A stretch of 40,896 nucleotides of DNA from Sediminibacterium sp. (GCA_017983845.1 JAGOAO010000017.1:1-40896), one strand, 5' to 3'; positions 24,587 through 33,347 are shown, counted from the first letter of the stretch. The notes: generated by a model from the sequence alone, not told the origin. Program-made: numbers and translations.

Positions 24587-26041
24587 ATGCGTAAAATTTT
24601 CATTGTACTCCTAAGTTTGAGCGTTGGATTTGTGAATGCACAAACCATCGATGCAAGCACTGCTGCAAAACATATCACTGCAGCTGGATTAAAAAAACAC
24701 TTAAGCATCATTGCTAGTGCAGAAATGCAAGGCAGAGAGACAGGAACAGAAGGAGAAAGAAAAGCGGCTGCTTATTTAGTAGGCCAATACAAGCAATTGA
24801 ACCTAACTCCAGGCAATGCGGGTTCCTATAGAATGCCTTTTAGTTTATTTCAAGATAAAATGACTAGTGCTAACTTGAAAGTAAATGGCGCAAGCTATAC
24901 AATAGATAAAGATTTTTGGATCAGTGCATCAGCAGCTCCACAAAAACCATTTGCTAGCAACGAATTGTTTTATGTAGGTGCAGATTTTACAGACAAGTCT
25001 ACTTTAGATGTAAGAGGTAAATTATTGATTAGCACAGAAGGCAAAGAAAGAACCATGATGGAGACCATGGCTGCACAAAAATTGGGCGCGATTGGTATCA
25101 TACATGTAGCAAAAACAAATCCAACCATGCCTAGTAGTTTAAGTGGCAGATTGGCTTTTGCTGCAAACACCAATTCATTTGTAAGCATGACAGTGAATAA
25201 AACTGTAGGTGCTGCCTTATTAGGCGGTACAAAAGAATTCAGTGATACAGAATTTGCGGAACTACCTATCGGAAAATACAATGCAGCAATTGAATGGACT
25301 TCTGACAGAACAAGTGTTACGATACCAAGTGCAAATGTGATTGCGTATATGCCAAGTAAGGAAAAATCAGACGAGTATTTATTCATCACTAGCCACTACG
25401 ACCACGAAGGCGTTAAGAATGGTGTCATCTACTATGGTGCAGATGATGATGGTTCAGGCACAACAGGTGTTTTAGCCATTGCTGAAGCATTTGCTCAAGC
25501 AAAAAAGAAAGGCTTTAGCCCTAAAAGAAATATCGTTTTCATGAACGTATCTGGAGAGGAAAAAGGATTGTTAGGCTCTAAGTATTATGGCGAACACCCT
25601 ATCTTCCCAATGGAAAAAACCACAGCCGATTTAAATATTGACATGATTGGTCGTATCGATCCTACCTACAAAGGAGATTCAATGAACTATGTATATGTGA
25701 TTGGAGAAGATAAATTAAGCAGCGATTTACAACCTATCACAGATAAGGTAAATAAAAGCTACAATATGGAATTGGACAGAAGATTCAATGATCCTAAAGA
25801 TCCAAACCGTTTTTATTACAGAAGCGACCATTATAACTTTGCTGCAAAAGGGGTTCCAGTAATTTTTTACTTCAACGGAACACATGCAGACTACCATAAA
25901 CCAACAGACAGAGTAGAAAAAATCAATTTTGATCTAATGGAAAAAAGAGCAAGAATCATTTTTGAAACTGCTTGGGAAATGGCCACAAGAGAAGAGATGT
26001 TAAAACGCGACATGCCTTTAAACATGCCAGCCACGAGATAG
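24587..26041 (+). CDS. Secreted M28-family metallopeptidase with PA insert
   Basis: A 484-residue zinc aminopeptidase-like enzyme. A Sec signal peptide (1-18) directs export. A protease-associated-type insert occupies about 120-225. The M28 core starts near 260 with zinc ligand His270 in SHYDHEG, the bridging Asp in GADDDGSG (284-291), the catalytic/ligand Glu pair in SGEEKGLLGS, the Asp of IDMIGR, and the last His in ADYHKPTDR. All metal-binding motifs are present, so it should be active in the periplasm or outside the cell. It ends the co-directional run from coaX; a strong terminator follows 19 bp after the stop. Confidence 0.94.
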   Translation: MRKIFIVLLSLSVGFVNAQTIDASTAAKHITAAGLKKHLSIIASAEMQGRETGTEGERKAAAYLVGQYKQLNLTPGNAGSYRMPFSLFQDKMTSANLKVNGASYTIDKDFWISASAAPQKPFASNELFYVGADFTDKSTLDVRGKLLISTEGKERTMMETMAAQKLGAIGIIHVAKTNPTMPSSLSGRLAFAANTNSFVSMTVNKTVGAALLGGTKEFSDTEFAELPIGKYNAAIEWTSDRTSVTIPSANVIAYMPSKEKSDEYLFITSHYDHEGVKNGVIYYGADDDGSGTTGVLAIAEAFAQAKKKGFSPKRNIVFMNVSGEEKGLLGSKYYGEHPIFPMEKTTADLNIDMIGRIDPTYKGDSMNYVYVIGEDKLSSDLQPITDKVNKSYNMELDRRFNDPKDPNRFYYRSDHYNFAAKGVPVIFYFNGTHADYHKPTDRVEKINFDLMEKRARIIFETAWEMATREEMLKRDMPLNMPATR

Positions 26042-26060
26042 TCGAATCAACTATACCATT

Positions 26061-26092
26061 AAAAATGCCCCTTAGCAATAAGGGGCATTTTT
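26061..26092. terminator. Bidirectional intrinsic terminator
   Basis: A perfect 14-bp stem: AAAAATGCCCCTTA (26061-26074), loop GCAA, and its complement at 26079-26092. The A/T arms serve as U tracts on both strands, so it should terminate both the M28 gene and the convergent deoxyhypusine-synthase-like gene. Confidence 0.93.
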
Positions 26093-26113
26093 ATTTTGTA
26101 AAGAAAGTGGATC

Positions 26114-27088
26114 CTACTGACCTAATATATAAGAGAAGATCAAAGGCACGACAATCGTGGCATCACTTTCTACAATAAACTTAGGCGTATGAATATCTAA
26201 TTTACCCCAGGTAATTTTTTCGTTTGGAACCGCACCAGAGTAAGATCCGTAAGAAGTGGTACTATCACTAATTTGACAGAAATAGCTCCAGAAAGGCACA
26301 TCATGCCATTCAAGGTCTTGGTACATCATTGGTACTACACAGATAGGGAAATCGCCAGCGATACCTCCACCCACTTGGAAGAAGCCTACACCCTTACCAC
26401 CACTATTCGCTCTATACCATTCTGTTAAATAGATCATGTATTCGATACCGTTTTTAACAGTAGATGCTTTCAATTCATTTTTAATGACATAACTAGCGAA
26501 GATATTACCAGTCGTGCTATCCTCCCATCCTGGAACAACGATAGGAATGTTCTTTTTAGCAGCAGCTACAATCCAGCTATCCTTAGGATCAATTTCATAG
26601 TATTGCTCTAACTCACCACTCAAAACCACTTGGTATAAGAATTCATGCGGGAAATAACGCTCCCCTTTTGCTTCAGCTTCTTTCCAGAACTTCACAATAT
26701 GCTTTTGTAATCTTCTAAATGCTTCCTCTTCTGGGATACAAGTATCTGTTACACGATTGTAATGGTTCTCTAATAAATCCCACTCATCCTGTGGCGTTAA
26801 ATCTCTATAATTAGGGACACGCTTGTAGTGGCTATGCGCTACAAGGTTCATCACATCTTCTTCTAAATTGGCACCCGTACAACTGATGATAGCAATTTTA
26901 TCTTGACGGATCATCTCCGCTAAGCTAATTCCTAACTCGGCCGTACTCATTGCACCCGCCAAACTCACTAACATTTTACCACCCTCTAATAAATGGGTTT
27001 CATAACCTTTAGCAGCATCTACTAAGGCGGCAGCATTAAAATGTCGATAATGGTGCTCTATAAACTGTGAAATGGGTCCTTTACTCAT
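26114..27088 (-). CDS. Deoxyhypusine synthase family protein
   Basis: A 324-residue NAD-dependent Rossmann-like enzyme homologous to eukaryotic/archaeal deoxyhypusine synthase. The start is set at ATG 27088 (MSKGPISQFIEHHYRHFNA), 16 codons inside a longer reading, because its -7 box lies just upstream at 27105-27112. Motifs seen: LAGAMSTAELG and SCTGANLEED (NAD-binding), GGGIAGDFPICVVPM, SDSTTSYGSYSGA, and ITWGKLDIH, where Lys296 aligns with the lysine that forms the enzyme-substrate imine (Lys329 in the human enzyme). Bacteria have no eIF5A substrate, so a polyamine role such as aminobutyl transfer to another amine (homospermidine-type chemistry) is the reasonable alternative. Confidence 0.9.
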   Translation of the reverse strand: MSKGPISQFIEHHYRHFNAAALVDAAKGYETHLLEGGKMLVSLAGAMSTAELGISLAEMIRQDKIAIISCTGANLEEDVMNLVAHSHYKRVPNYRDLTPQDEWDLLENHYNRVTDTCIPEEEAFRRLQKHIVKFWKEAEAKGERYFPHEFLYQVVLSGELEQYYEIDPKDSWIVAAAKKNIPIVVPGWEDSTTGNIFASYVIKNELKASTVKNGIEYMIYLTEWYRANSGGKGVGFFQVGGGIAGDFPICVVPMMYQDLEWHDVPFWSYFCQISDSTTSYGSYSGAVPNEKITWGKLDIHTPKFIVESDATIVVPLIFSYILGQ

Positions 27089-27104
27089 GTCGATTGATTT
27101 GATG

Positions 27105-27136
27105 CAAAAGTAATTTTTTTTAGCAGATCTGCCCAA
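27105..27136 (-). promoter_or_regulatory. Promoter of the deoxyhypusine-synthase-like gene
   Basis: On the minus strand TACTTTTG (27112-27105) matches TAnnTTTG, with a TTG at 27136-27134 and 21 nt between them. The predicted start lies near 27098, about 10 nt before the ATG at 27088. Confidence 0.6.
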
Positions 27137-27195
27137 TTCATGTAAAACGCGCCAAAAGGCAAAATTTTGTACCTTGTAGGATCAAATTTGACTAC

Positions 27196-27867
27196 ATGAA
27201 CACAAAGAAATACGGACCTTGGCTGGTGGCCATATTGATCCTTGCTCCTTTTATATATAGTGCCCTGATTTATCCTCAGTTGCCCAGCCGAATTCCAACT
27301 CATTTCAATATCGAGGGGAAGGCAGATGCTTGGGGTGGACCTGAGAGTATCTTTATTGGTCCTGGGATTATGGGGGCAGTGAGTATTTTTATTTATGTCT
27401 TAATGACGAATTTAAAGTCTTTTGATCCTAAAAAATACGATGACAAAAACGACACCCTTTATGGCAATTTTGCATTAATCACGGTTGCATTTTTAAGTGT
27501 ATTAAGTTCCATTATCATTTACTCCTCTACACATGCGGATCAAATCAATGTAGGTAAATTAATATTGCCATTGCTTGGCTTATCCTTTGCAGGATTAGGT
27601 TGGTATATGCCTAAGTTCAAACAAAATTATTTTGTTGGATTTAAATTGCCTTGGACATTAGAGAATGAAACCAATTGGAATGAAACACATAAGGTTGCAG
27701 GAAAAATTTGGATCTACGGAGGCTTGTTTCAAGCAGTCACCACTTTTATATTGCCTATGAAATTCGGTTTTATTTGTTTTATGACCGCAACTGCAGTGAT
27801 GGTCATCATCCCCTCTGTATTTTCCTATCGCCTATTTAAAAGAGGCAATCAACCCAATACAAAATAA
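27196..27867 (+). CDS. SdpI/DUF1648-family membrane protein
   Basis: A 223-residue integral membrane protein. The first helix (about 8-28) is followed by the DUF1648 pattern LPSRIPTHFNIEGKADAW. Further helices lie at about 50-75, 95-112, 120-138 and 170-215. Between them is the SdpI-type segment NYFVGFKLPWTLENETNWNETH (part of the YGIRTPWTL-like motif). SdpI of Bacillus is an immunity protein and signal receptor for a toxin; most Bacteroidota homologues are uncharacterised. No toxin-like small ORF is evident beside it. It is divergent from the deoxyhypusine-synthase-like gene and upstream of cystathionine gamma-synthase. Confidence 0.85.
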   Translation: MNTKKYGPWLVAILILAPFIYSALIYPQLPSRIPTHFNIEGKADAWGGPESIFIGPGIMGAVSIFIYVLMTNLKSFDPKKYDDKNDTLYGNFALITVAFLSVLSSIIIYSSTHADQINVGKLILPLLGLSFAGLGWYMPKFKQNYFVGFKLPWTLENETNWNETHKVAGKIWIYGGLFQAVTTFILPMKFGFICFMTATAVMVIIPSVFSYRLFKRGNQPNTK

Positions 27868-27915
27868 AATAGTAGCAAAAAGATCCAATTAAAATAACTA
27901 ATTAGAAAAACAATC

Positions 27916-29067
27916 ATGAGCAATACACAACACTTAGGCACTAAATTCATCCATGCTGGAGCACATCCTGATCCAAGTACAGGTGCCATCATGACCCCTA
28001 TTTATCAAACTTCTACTTACGTACAATCCGCTCCTGGAGTGCATCAGGGCTATGAATACGCAAGAAGCCAAAACCCAACACGTTTTGCTTTAGAAGAAGC
28101 ATTTGCAGTCATTGAAAATGGGAAATTTGGACTGGCATTTGCAAGTGGGGTCGCTGCAACAGATGCAGTGATGCGTTTATTGGTGCCAGGTGACGAAGTA
28201 GTTGCTGCCCATGATATGTACGGAGGTTCTTTCCGTTTATTCTCTAAAGTACATGAGAAAATGGGGATCAAATTTATTTATGTAGACACATCCAATGCAG
28301 ACAATGTGGCTGCAGCGATGACTGCAAAAACCAAATTAATTTGGGTAGAGACGCCTACCAATCCATTGATGAATATTACAGATATCGAAGCGGTTTCAGC
28401 GATTGGTAAAAAACACAATTGTATTGTTTGTGTAGACAATACTTTTGCTTCTCCTTATTTACAAAATCCATTGGACCAAGGTGCAACCATTGTGATGCAC
28501 TCTGCAACAAAATATTTAGGTGGCCATAGTGATGTGATTCAAGGATGCTTAGTCATGAATGACGAAGCCTTAAGAGATCAATTGTATTTTATTCAAAAAA
28601 GCACAGGCGCTGTTCCAGGACCGCAGGATTGTTTCTTAGTGTTAAGAGGGATCAAAACCTTACACGTAAGAATGCAACGTCATTGTGAGAACGGCGAAAA
28701 AGTAGCCGCTTATTTACGCCAGCATCCAAAAGTAGCAAGGGTCTACTGGTGTGGGTTTACAGACCATCCTAACCACGATATTGCTAAAAAACAAATGCGT
28801 GGATTTGGCGGCATGATGAGCTTCACATTAAAAGACGATAGTATCGCAGCTGCAACAAAAGTATTGTCAAGCACTAAAATATTTTCATTGGCAGAAAGTT
28901 TAGGCGGTGTTGAATCATTGATCAATCACCCTGCAAGTATGACCCATGCATCTATCCCACGTGAACAAAGAATTGCCAATGGATTAGCAGATGGATTGAT
29001 TCGCTTAAGTGTGGGGATTGAAGACGCAGAAGATATCATTGCAGATTTAGCTCAGGCCATTGGATAA
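27916..29067 (+). CDS. metB: Cystathionine gamma-synthase/lyase-type PLP enzyme
   Basis: A 383-residue fold-type I PLP enzyme of the Cys/Met metabolism family. The PLP Lys199 sits in HSATKYLGGHSD. Also seen are YEYARSQNPTR near the N-terminus (phosphate-binding Tyr/Arg), ASGVAATDAVMRLL, VETPTNP, DNTFASPYLQNP, and SLGGVESLINHPASMTH. It most likely makes cystathionine from an activated homoserine and cysteine (methionine synthesis), but lyase or O-acylhomoserine sulfhydrylase activity cannot be excluded from sequence. Its stop overlaps the ATG of the TIGR02757 gene by one base (TAATG). Confidence 0.9.
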   Translation: MSNTQHLGTKFIHAGAHPDPSTGAIMTPIYQTSTYVQSAPGVHQGYEYARSQNPTRFALEEAFAVIENGKFGLAFASGVAATDAVMRLLVPGDEVVAAHDMYGGSFRLFSKVHEKMGIKFIYVDTSNADNVAAAMTAKTKLIWVETPTNPLMNITDIEAVSAIGKKHNCIVCVDNTFASPYLQNPLDQGATIVMHSATKYLGGHSDVIQGCLVMNDEALRDQLYFIQKSTGAVPGPQDCFLVLRGIKTLHVRMQRHCENGEKVAAYLRQHPKVARVYWCGFTDHPNHDIAKKQMRGFGGMMSFTLKDDSIAAATKVLSSTKIFSLAESLGGVESLINHPASMTHASIPREQRIANGLADGLIRLSVGIEDAEDIIADLAQAIG

Positions 29068-29846
29068 TGAACCAAGCACTAAAACACTTACTAGATCAAA
29101 AAGTAAAACAATACAACCATATTGATTTTATCGAAAAAGATCCAATCAGTATACCGCATTTATATACAAAGCAGCAAGACATAGAGCTTGCTGCTTTTTT
29201 TGCTGCCATTTTTGCCTGGGGCAATCGAACTACGATTATACAAAAGAGCAAGGAGCTACTCGAGCGGATGGACAATGCGCCATTTGAATTCTGTACACAG
29301 CACGAAGACAAGGACCTCGAAAAACTCTTGGGATTTACGCACCGAACATTTAATGATACCGACCTACGCTATTGTATTGCCTTTTTTAAAATGCATTTTG
29401 CATCATATAATAGTTTAGAGACTGCATTTTTTAAAAATCAAGTCACAGGAAAAAAGATCACCACCGTAGAAGCTGGATTAGTGCATTTTAAACATTATTT
29501 TTTTTCATTGGATGACGCGCCGCATCGCACCAAAAAACATATCGCTTCTCCAGAAAACGGATCTACCTGTAAAAGATTGAACATGTTTCTCAGGTGGATG
29601 GTGCGTAAGGACCAACAGGGAGTTGACTTTGGCTTATGGAAAGCCATTCCTCCATCGGAATTAATTATCCCAATAGACGTCCATGTGGCAAGGGTATCTA
29701 AAAGTTTTGGGCTTATATCTCGTGCACAAATAGATTGGCAAACTGCTTTAGAATTAACCAATTATTGCCGAACTTTAGATCCTAAGGACCCTACGAAATA
29801 TGACTTTGCATTATTTAGTTTAGGCGTCACAGAAAAAATCAGATAA
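29067..29846 (+). CDS. TIGR02757 family (DUF2400) protein
   Basis: A 259-residue cytosolic protein matching the TIGR02757 family by its N-terminus (YNHIDFIEKDPISIPHLY, then DIELAAFFAAIFAWGNR), the central LFDxxxKRLNMFLRWMVRKD-like helix (KRLNMFLRWMVR), and the conserved PLDVHVARVSK-type segment (PIDVHVARVSKSFGL). The fold resembles HhH-type DNA glycosylases, and the helix with the Asp of the last motif supports that, but function is not established. It is translationally coupled to the upstream metB-like gene and followed 12 bp later by a small ORF. Confidence 0.88.
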   Translation: MNQALKHLLDQKVKQYNHIDFIEKDPISIPHLYTKQQDIELAAFFAAIFAWGNRTTIIQKSKELLERMDNAPFEFCTQHEDKDLEKLLGFTHRTFNDTDLRYCIAFFKMHFASYNSLETAFFKNQVTGKKITTVEAGLVHFKHYFFSLDDAPHRTKKHIASPENGSTCKRLNMFLRWMVRKDQQGVDFGLWKAIPPSELIIPIDVHVARVSKSFGLISRAQIDWQTALELTNYCRTLDPKDPTKYDFALFSLGVTEKIR

Positions 29847-29858
29847 ACAATTCCACCC

Positions 29859-30167
29859 ATGGAAAAAGCATTGTACGAAATTGAACAATTGTCTCCCAGT
29901 GATTTGATTGCTTATATCAATGATTGTATCAATCATGATTTTAATAAATTGGTGCAATTGCTTTACCGAATAGATGTGTCTGAACAAAAGCTGAAAACAA
30001 TTTTACAATCCCATCCTAATGAAGATGCTGCAAGATTAATCGCTGCAGTGATGATTGAAAGATTGGCTGCAACCAAAGCAGCTAGAGCAAGTTTTGCTAC
30101 GAATAAAATAAGTCAATCTACATCAGAAAACAATAGTACTACTGAAGATGATTTAGAACGACTTTAA
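29859..30167 (+). CDS. Small hypothetical helical protein
   Basis: A 102-residue protein without signal peptide or membrane segment. The first 75 residues look alpha-helical (SPSDLIAYINDCINHDFNKLVQLLYRIDVSE, then a second helix ending MIERLAATKAAR); the tail of about 25 residues is Ser/Thr/Asn/Asp-rich and likely disordered. The helix pattern recalls small Bacteroidota conserved hypotheticals. It is 12 bp after the TIGR02757 gene, so it belongs to the same transcript. No function assigned. Confidence 0.7.
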   Translation: MEKALYEIEQLSPSDLIAYINDCINHDFNKLVQLLYRIDVSEQKLKTILQSHPNEDAARLIAAVMIERLAATKAARASFATNKISQSTSENNSTTEDDLERL

Positions 30168-30212
30168 AACAAAGTCCTGCTTTACAATTTATAGTAATCC
30201 TATTTTGTACAC

Positions 30213-30911
30213 TTATAAATCTCCTAACTGAGGACGCAATACAATATCTTCTACTACCGCCTGCTGACTTAATTGCGTTGCAGCATAAATCATCTTTGCA
30301 ATATCATCCGCTTCCATAATTCTTTCCTCAGCTACTCCAGATCCTTTCCAGCTATTGGTAAAAGTAGCACCAGGACAAACCGATGTCACTTTAATGCCTT
30401 TGTCTTTCAATTCCAATCTGAGGTTAGCAGAAAAACCTAACAATGCATATTTAGAAATACTATAGGAACCTCCGTTTGGATAAGCTTGTAGTGAAGCGAT
30501 GGAACAAATATTAAAAATATGGCCTTGCTTTACTTTAAGCATAGCAGGCAATAGGTCTCTTGTTAAATGATAGGCAGAAAATAAGTTCGCATTCAATTGT
30601 GCTTCTAACTGTCCATCTGCTTCGTCTTGTAATTGACCGGGTAAAAAATAACCTGCATTATTCACCAACACATCAGGCACTGTTCTTGCCAATACCCATT
30701 CAGAAAAACAATGCACTTGCCCTTTGATGGATAAGTCTGCATGCACGTATTCAATTTGAACTGACGGATAGGCCTGTTGTAATTCAGCCGCAGCATTCGC
30801 TAAATCGGCAGGCGTCTTACTGGTTAAAAACAAATGGTGACCCGCTGCAGCAAATGCTTTTGCGATTGCAAAACCGATCCCCTTAGAAGCGCCTGTGACA
30901 ATGATATTCAT
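30213..30911 (-). CDS. Short-chain dehydrogenase/reductase
   Basis: A 232-residue SDR with the classical features: cofactor motif TGASKGIG (6-13), NNAG (84-87), Ser near 137-140, and the catalytic Tyr150-x3-Lys154 (YSISK). The start is placed at ATG 30911 (MNIIVTGASKG). A longer in-frame reading to 30974 would add residues ahead of the first strand and cross the divergent promoter region. No acidic residue is evident at the end of strand 2 (LTSKTP), which suggests NADP(H) preference. It may reduce a sugar, sepiapterin-like or 3-ketoacyl substrate; the reading is a generic SDR. Confidence 0.92.
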   Translation of the reverse strand: MNIIVTGASKGIGFAIAKAFAAAGHHLFLTSKTPADLANAAAELQQAYPSVQIEYVHADLSIKGQVHCFSEWVLARTVPDVLVNNAGYFLPGQLQDEADGQLEAQLNANLFSAYHLTRDLLPAMLKVKQGHIFNICSIASLQAYPNGGSYSISKYALLGFSANLRLELKDKGIKVTSVCPGATFTNSWKGSGVAEERIMEADDIAKMIYAATQLSQQAVVEDIVLRPQLGDL

Positions 30912-30941
30912 AAATTCATAATTTACTCGATAAAGATACCA

Positions 30942-30961
30942 TGCAAAATGGTAATTTTGCA
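30942..30961. promoter_or_regulatory. Inverted repeat overlapping the YjjG promoter (candidate operator)
   Basis: TGCAAAAT (30942-30949) and ATTTTGCA (30954-30961) form a perfect 8-bp dyad with a 4-nt spacer in the gap between the divergent SDR and YjjG-like genes. The right arm shares bases with the -7 box TAATTTTG (30952-30959) of the plus-strand gene, so a bound protein would block it. Chance is possible because the -7 sequence supplies half the dyad. Confidence 0.4.
30952..30959 (+). promoter_or_regulatory. -7 promoter box of the YjjG-like gene
   Basis: TAATTTTG fits TAnnTTTG; the ATG used at 30989 is 29 nt downstream. This supports the internal start over a longer reading from 30941, which would begin upstream of the promoter. 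Confidence 0.6.
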
Positions 30962-30988
30962 GTTCAATTATCAATTCATACTCTTCAA

Positions 30989-31684
30989 ATGGCTTATAAA
31001 GACCTGTTTTTTGACCTAGATCATACCCTTTGGGATTTTGAAACCAACTCTAAGGAAACCATTCAAGAATTGTATACCACACATGATCTGGCAGGATTGG
31101 GCATTGTAGATTTTGATGGCTTTTACAGTACTTATTCCGCCCATAACCATCGATTATGGGATCGTTATACCAAGGGCTTTATCAAACAGGAAGAATTGAG
31201 ATGGAAAAGGGTGTACTTAAGTTTACTAGACTTTAAAGTAGCGAACGAAAAATTAGCGAAGGAAATGTCGCAAACTTATTTAGAGATTTTACCTAATAAA
31301 ACACACTTGTTTCCCTATACGATTGAGATATTGGATTACCTAAAGAACAAGGAATACAAGATGCACTTAATCACCAACGGATTTGAATCGGTGCAATTTA
31401 AAAAAATTAAAAATTCAGGTATAGCGGACTATTTTATTGAAGTGATTACTTCAGAAGCAAGTAATAGTTTGAAGCCGCACAAAGACATTTTTGAATACGC
31501 TTTAAAAAATGCCAATGCGACCGTATCAGAAAGTATCATGATTGGGGACAATGAGTCTGCAGATATTCAAGGGGGCATTAATATAGGGATGGATACGATT
31601 TTTGTGAACCATATTCAGGCTATACCAACGGTACCAGCCACTTACACCATCACCCATTTAAAGGAATTGGAAACGATCTTATAG
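30989..31684 (+). CDS. YjjG/YfnB-type HAD nucleotidase
   Basis: A 231-residue HAD-superfamily phosphatase of the YjjG noncanonical pyrimidine nucleotidase group (TIGR02254). Nucleophile Asp9 and Asp11 are in FFDLDHTLWDFE. Motif II is ITNGFESVQ, followed by the Lys in SNSLKPHKDIF and the acidic motif GDNESADIQGG. A helical cap occupies about 20-90. YjjG enzymes dephosphorylate noncanonical dUMP/UMP/dTMP analogues, a house-cleaning role. Start chosen at ATG 30989 (MAYKDLFFDLDHT), downstream of the promoter. The gene ends 17 bp from the convergent psd gene. Confidence 0.9.
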   Translation: MAYKDLFFDLDHTLWDFETNSKETIQELYTTHDLAGLGIVDFDGFYSTYSAHNHRLWDRYTKGFIKQEELRWKRVYLSLLDFKVANEKLAKEMSQTYLEILPNKTHLFPYTIEILDYLKNKEYKMHLITNGFESVQFKKIKNSGIADYFIEVITSEASNSLKPHKDIFEYALKNANATVSESIMIGDNESADIQGGINIGMDTIFVNHIQAIPTVPATYTITHLKELETIL

Positions 31685-31701
31685 CAGATCCCACTATAGA
31701 C

Positions 31702-32358
31702 TTACCACTTTGCTAAGACTGTCACACCGCCTTTTACGGTATCGCCAATCTTACAAGTGATCTCTGTGCCAATTGGCAATAATAAATCTACCCTGCTTCC
31801 GAATTTGATAAAACCATATTCATCACACTGATTGAACTTAGAGCCCACTTCAGCGTAATTACAAATTCTTCTGGCAAGGGCACCAGCGATTTGTTTTAAC
31901 AAAATCGTTCCTTTCTCATTTTCCACCACCACAGACCATCTCTCGTTATCGGTAGATGATTTTGGATGCCATGCTACTAAGAATTTTCCAGGATGGTATT
32001 GATTGTAGATGATGTTACCAGCAACAGGCAAACGATTCACGTGCACATTTGCTGGGCTCATAAAAACACTTAATTGTATTCTTGGCTCTTTGTAAAATTC
32101 ATCTGGCATCACTTCTTCAATCACCACTACCTTGCCATCTGCAGGAGACACAATCGCAGAAGCGTCATTGGTCAATACACGATTGGGCATTCTAAAGAAA
32201 GAAACGATGAATAAAAAGAAGGCTAATAGGAGCACAAAAACAGCCCAAGCCAGTAAAGCACTTATTGGAAATAAATAAGAAAAATTAATTAGGTTTAAAA
32301 TACCTACCACAAAAGCAACCAATGCAATCGTAGCTGTACCTTCTCTATGTATGGTCAT
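31702..32358 (-). CDS. psd: Phosphatidylserine decarboxylase, short (PSD-A) form
   Basis: PSD converts phosphatidylserine to phosphatidylethanolamine at the inner membrane. The 218-residue proenzyme starts at ATG 32358 (MTIHREGTAT), where family members begin; an upstream TTG at 32415 would overlap cdsA. Two membrane helices (about 8-28 and 32-54) precede the catalytic part: SPADGKVVVIEEV, MSPANVHVNR, and the self-cleavage site Gly187-Ser188 (KFGSRVD), which would yield a 31-residue pyruvoyl alpha chain. It follows cdsA after 29 bp and ends the CPBP-cdsA-psd operon. Confidence 0.94.
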   Translation of the reverse strand: MTIHREGTATIALVAFVVGILNLINFSYLFPISALLAWAVFVLLLAFFLFIVSFFRMPNRVLTNDASAIVSPADGKVVVIEEVMPDEFYKEPRIQLSVFMSPANVHVNRLPVAGNIIYNQYHPGKFLVAWHPKSSTDNERWSVVVENEKGTILLKQIAGALARRICNYAEVGSKFNQCDEYGFIKFGSRVDLLLPIGTEITCKIGDTVKGGVTVLAKW

Positions 32359-32387
32359 AAAAAGCAATTTGAGCAAAGGTAATTCAT

Positions 32388-33296
32388 CTAAAAGATAAAT
32401 TGAAGCAATAACCAAACAAATGGTCCAGCAAATAAGACAGAATCAAATCGATCTAAGAAGCCCCCATGTCCAGGCATCATGCTACCACTGTCTTTCACGC
32501 CAGCCAATCGCTTTAATTTGCTTTCAAAAAGATCGCCTAAATTACCCATTACAGATGCGATAAATGTGATCATATACAAATACTTAGCAGCTATAGGAAT
32601 GTATTGACCTGCAACAATGGATAAAATCACCACTGATAAAATCACACCTGCAATCGTTCCTTCCCAAGTTTTCTTAGGGGAGATGGGCGAAATGGGTGTA
32701 CGACCAATAAAGGAACCTACTAGATAGGCCATGGTGTCGTTGACCCATACCGTAACAATCACTAAAATAGGCACCATCAATTCCACATTCGGGAAGAACA
32801 TGGATAAAGGTGAATTCAAAAACATCCCTCTCATGGCATAGAATAATGAAAGACTGATGGTGATATAGCTTAAGCCAAAAAAACTAATCGCTAAATTTTT
32901 GATTGCTGCTTTTCTTGCAAATACATCGGCTATCATCATCAATACCAATGCTACCGGCATGGCTTTTAAGCCAATCCATCTTAATCCAATGCCTTGAAAC
33001 GCAAGGGGTAATTTTTGTAAAATGAATGAAGGCAATGCGATATCTGTTGGCGCTAAACTCGTCATCATCAACACACCTACCACCAAAACACCCCATTGAT
33101 GCATTTTTGAAATTTGCCCATAACTTGGGAAAATAGCACGCATTAATTTTTGGTATTCAAACAAACAACCTACTTGGATCAATAGAAATAAAGCAAAATA
33201 AGACCAACTGTTAAATAACAAACCAACTAACATGATTGCCACAAATACAATGGCAGACAATGCCCTCACTTTAAAAACAGAGAAATTAAACGCCAT
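32388..33296 (-). CDS. cdsA: Phosphatidate cytidylyltransferase
   Basis: CdsA makes CDP-diacylglycerol from phosphatidic acid and CTP, the precursor of all phospholipids. The 302-residue protein is strongly hydrophobic with about eight helices. It contains SPKKTWEGTIAG and the C-terminal signature KDSGSMMPGHGGFLDRFDS, holding the metal-binding Asp residues. It lies 51 bp after the CPBP protease gene and 29 bp before psd. The Cds and Psd enzymes act two steps apart; the intervening phosphatidylserine synthase is not in this window. Confidence 0.96.
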   Translation of the reverse strand: MAFNFSVFKVRALSAIVFVAIMLVGLLFNSWSYFALFLLIQVGCLFEYQKLMRAIFPSYGQISKMHQWGVLVVGVLMMTSLAPTDIALPSFILQKLPLAFQGIGLRWIGLKAMPVALVLMMIADVFARKAAIKNLAISFFGLSYITISLSLFYAMRGMFLNSPLSMFFPNVELMVPILVIVTVWVNDTMAYLVGSFIGRTPISPISPKKTWEGTIAGVILSVVILSIVAGQYIPIAAKYLYMITFIASVMGNLGDLFESKLKRLAGVKDSGSMMPGHGGFLDRFDSVLFAGPFVWLLLQFIF

Positions 33297-33347
33297 AAAT
33301 TTGTTTTAATGAAGATTAAAAATAAGTGATCTAGTGAATAGATCCGA

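Noticed and set aside
26114..27088. Defence or secondary-metabolite system around the deoxyhypusine-synthase-like gene
   Set aside because: Neighbours (M28 peptidase, SdpI-like, metB) are separated by a terminator or divergent promoter and show no shared operon.
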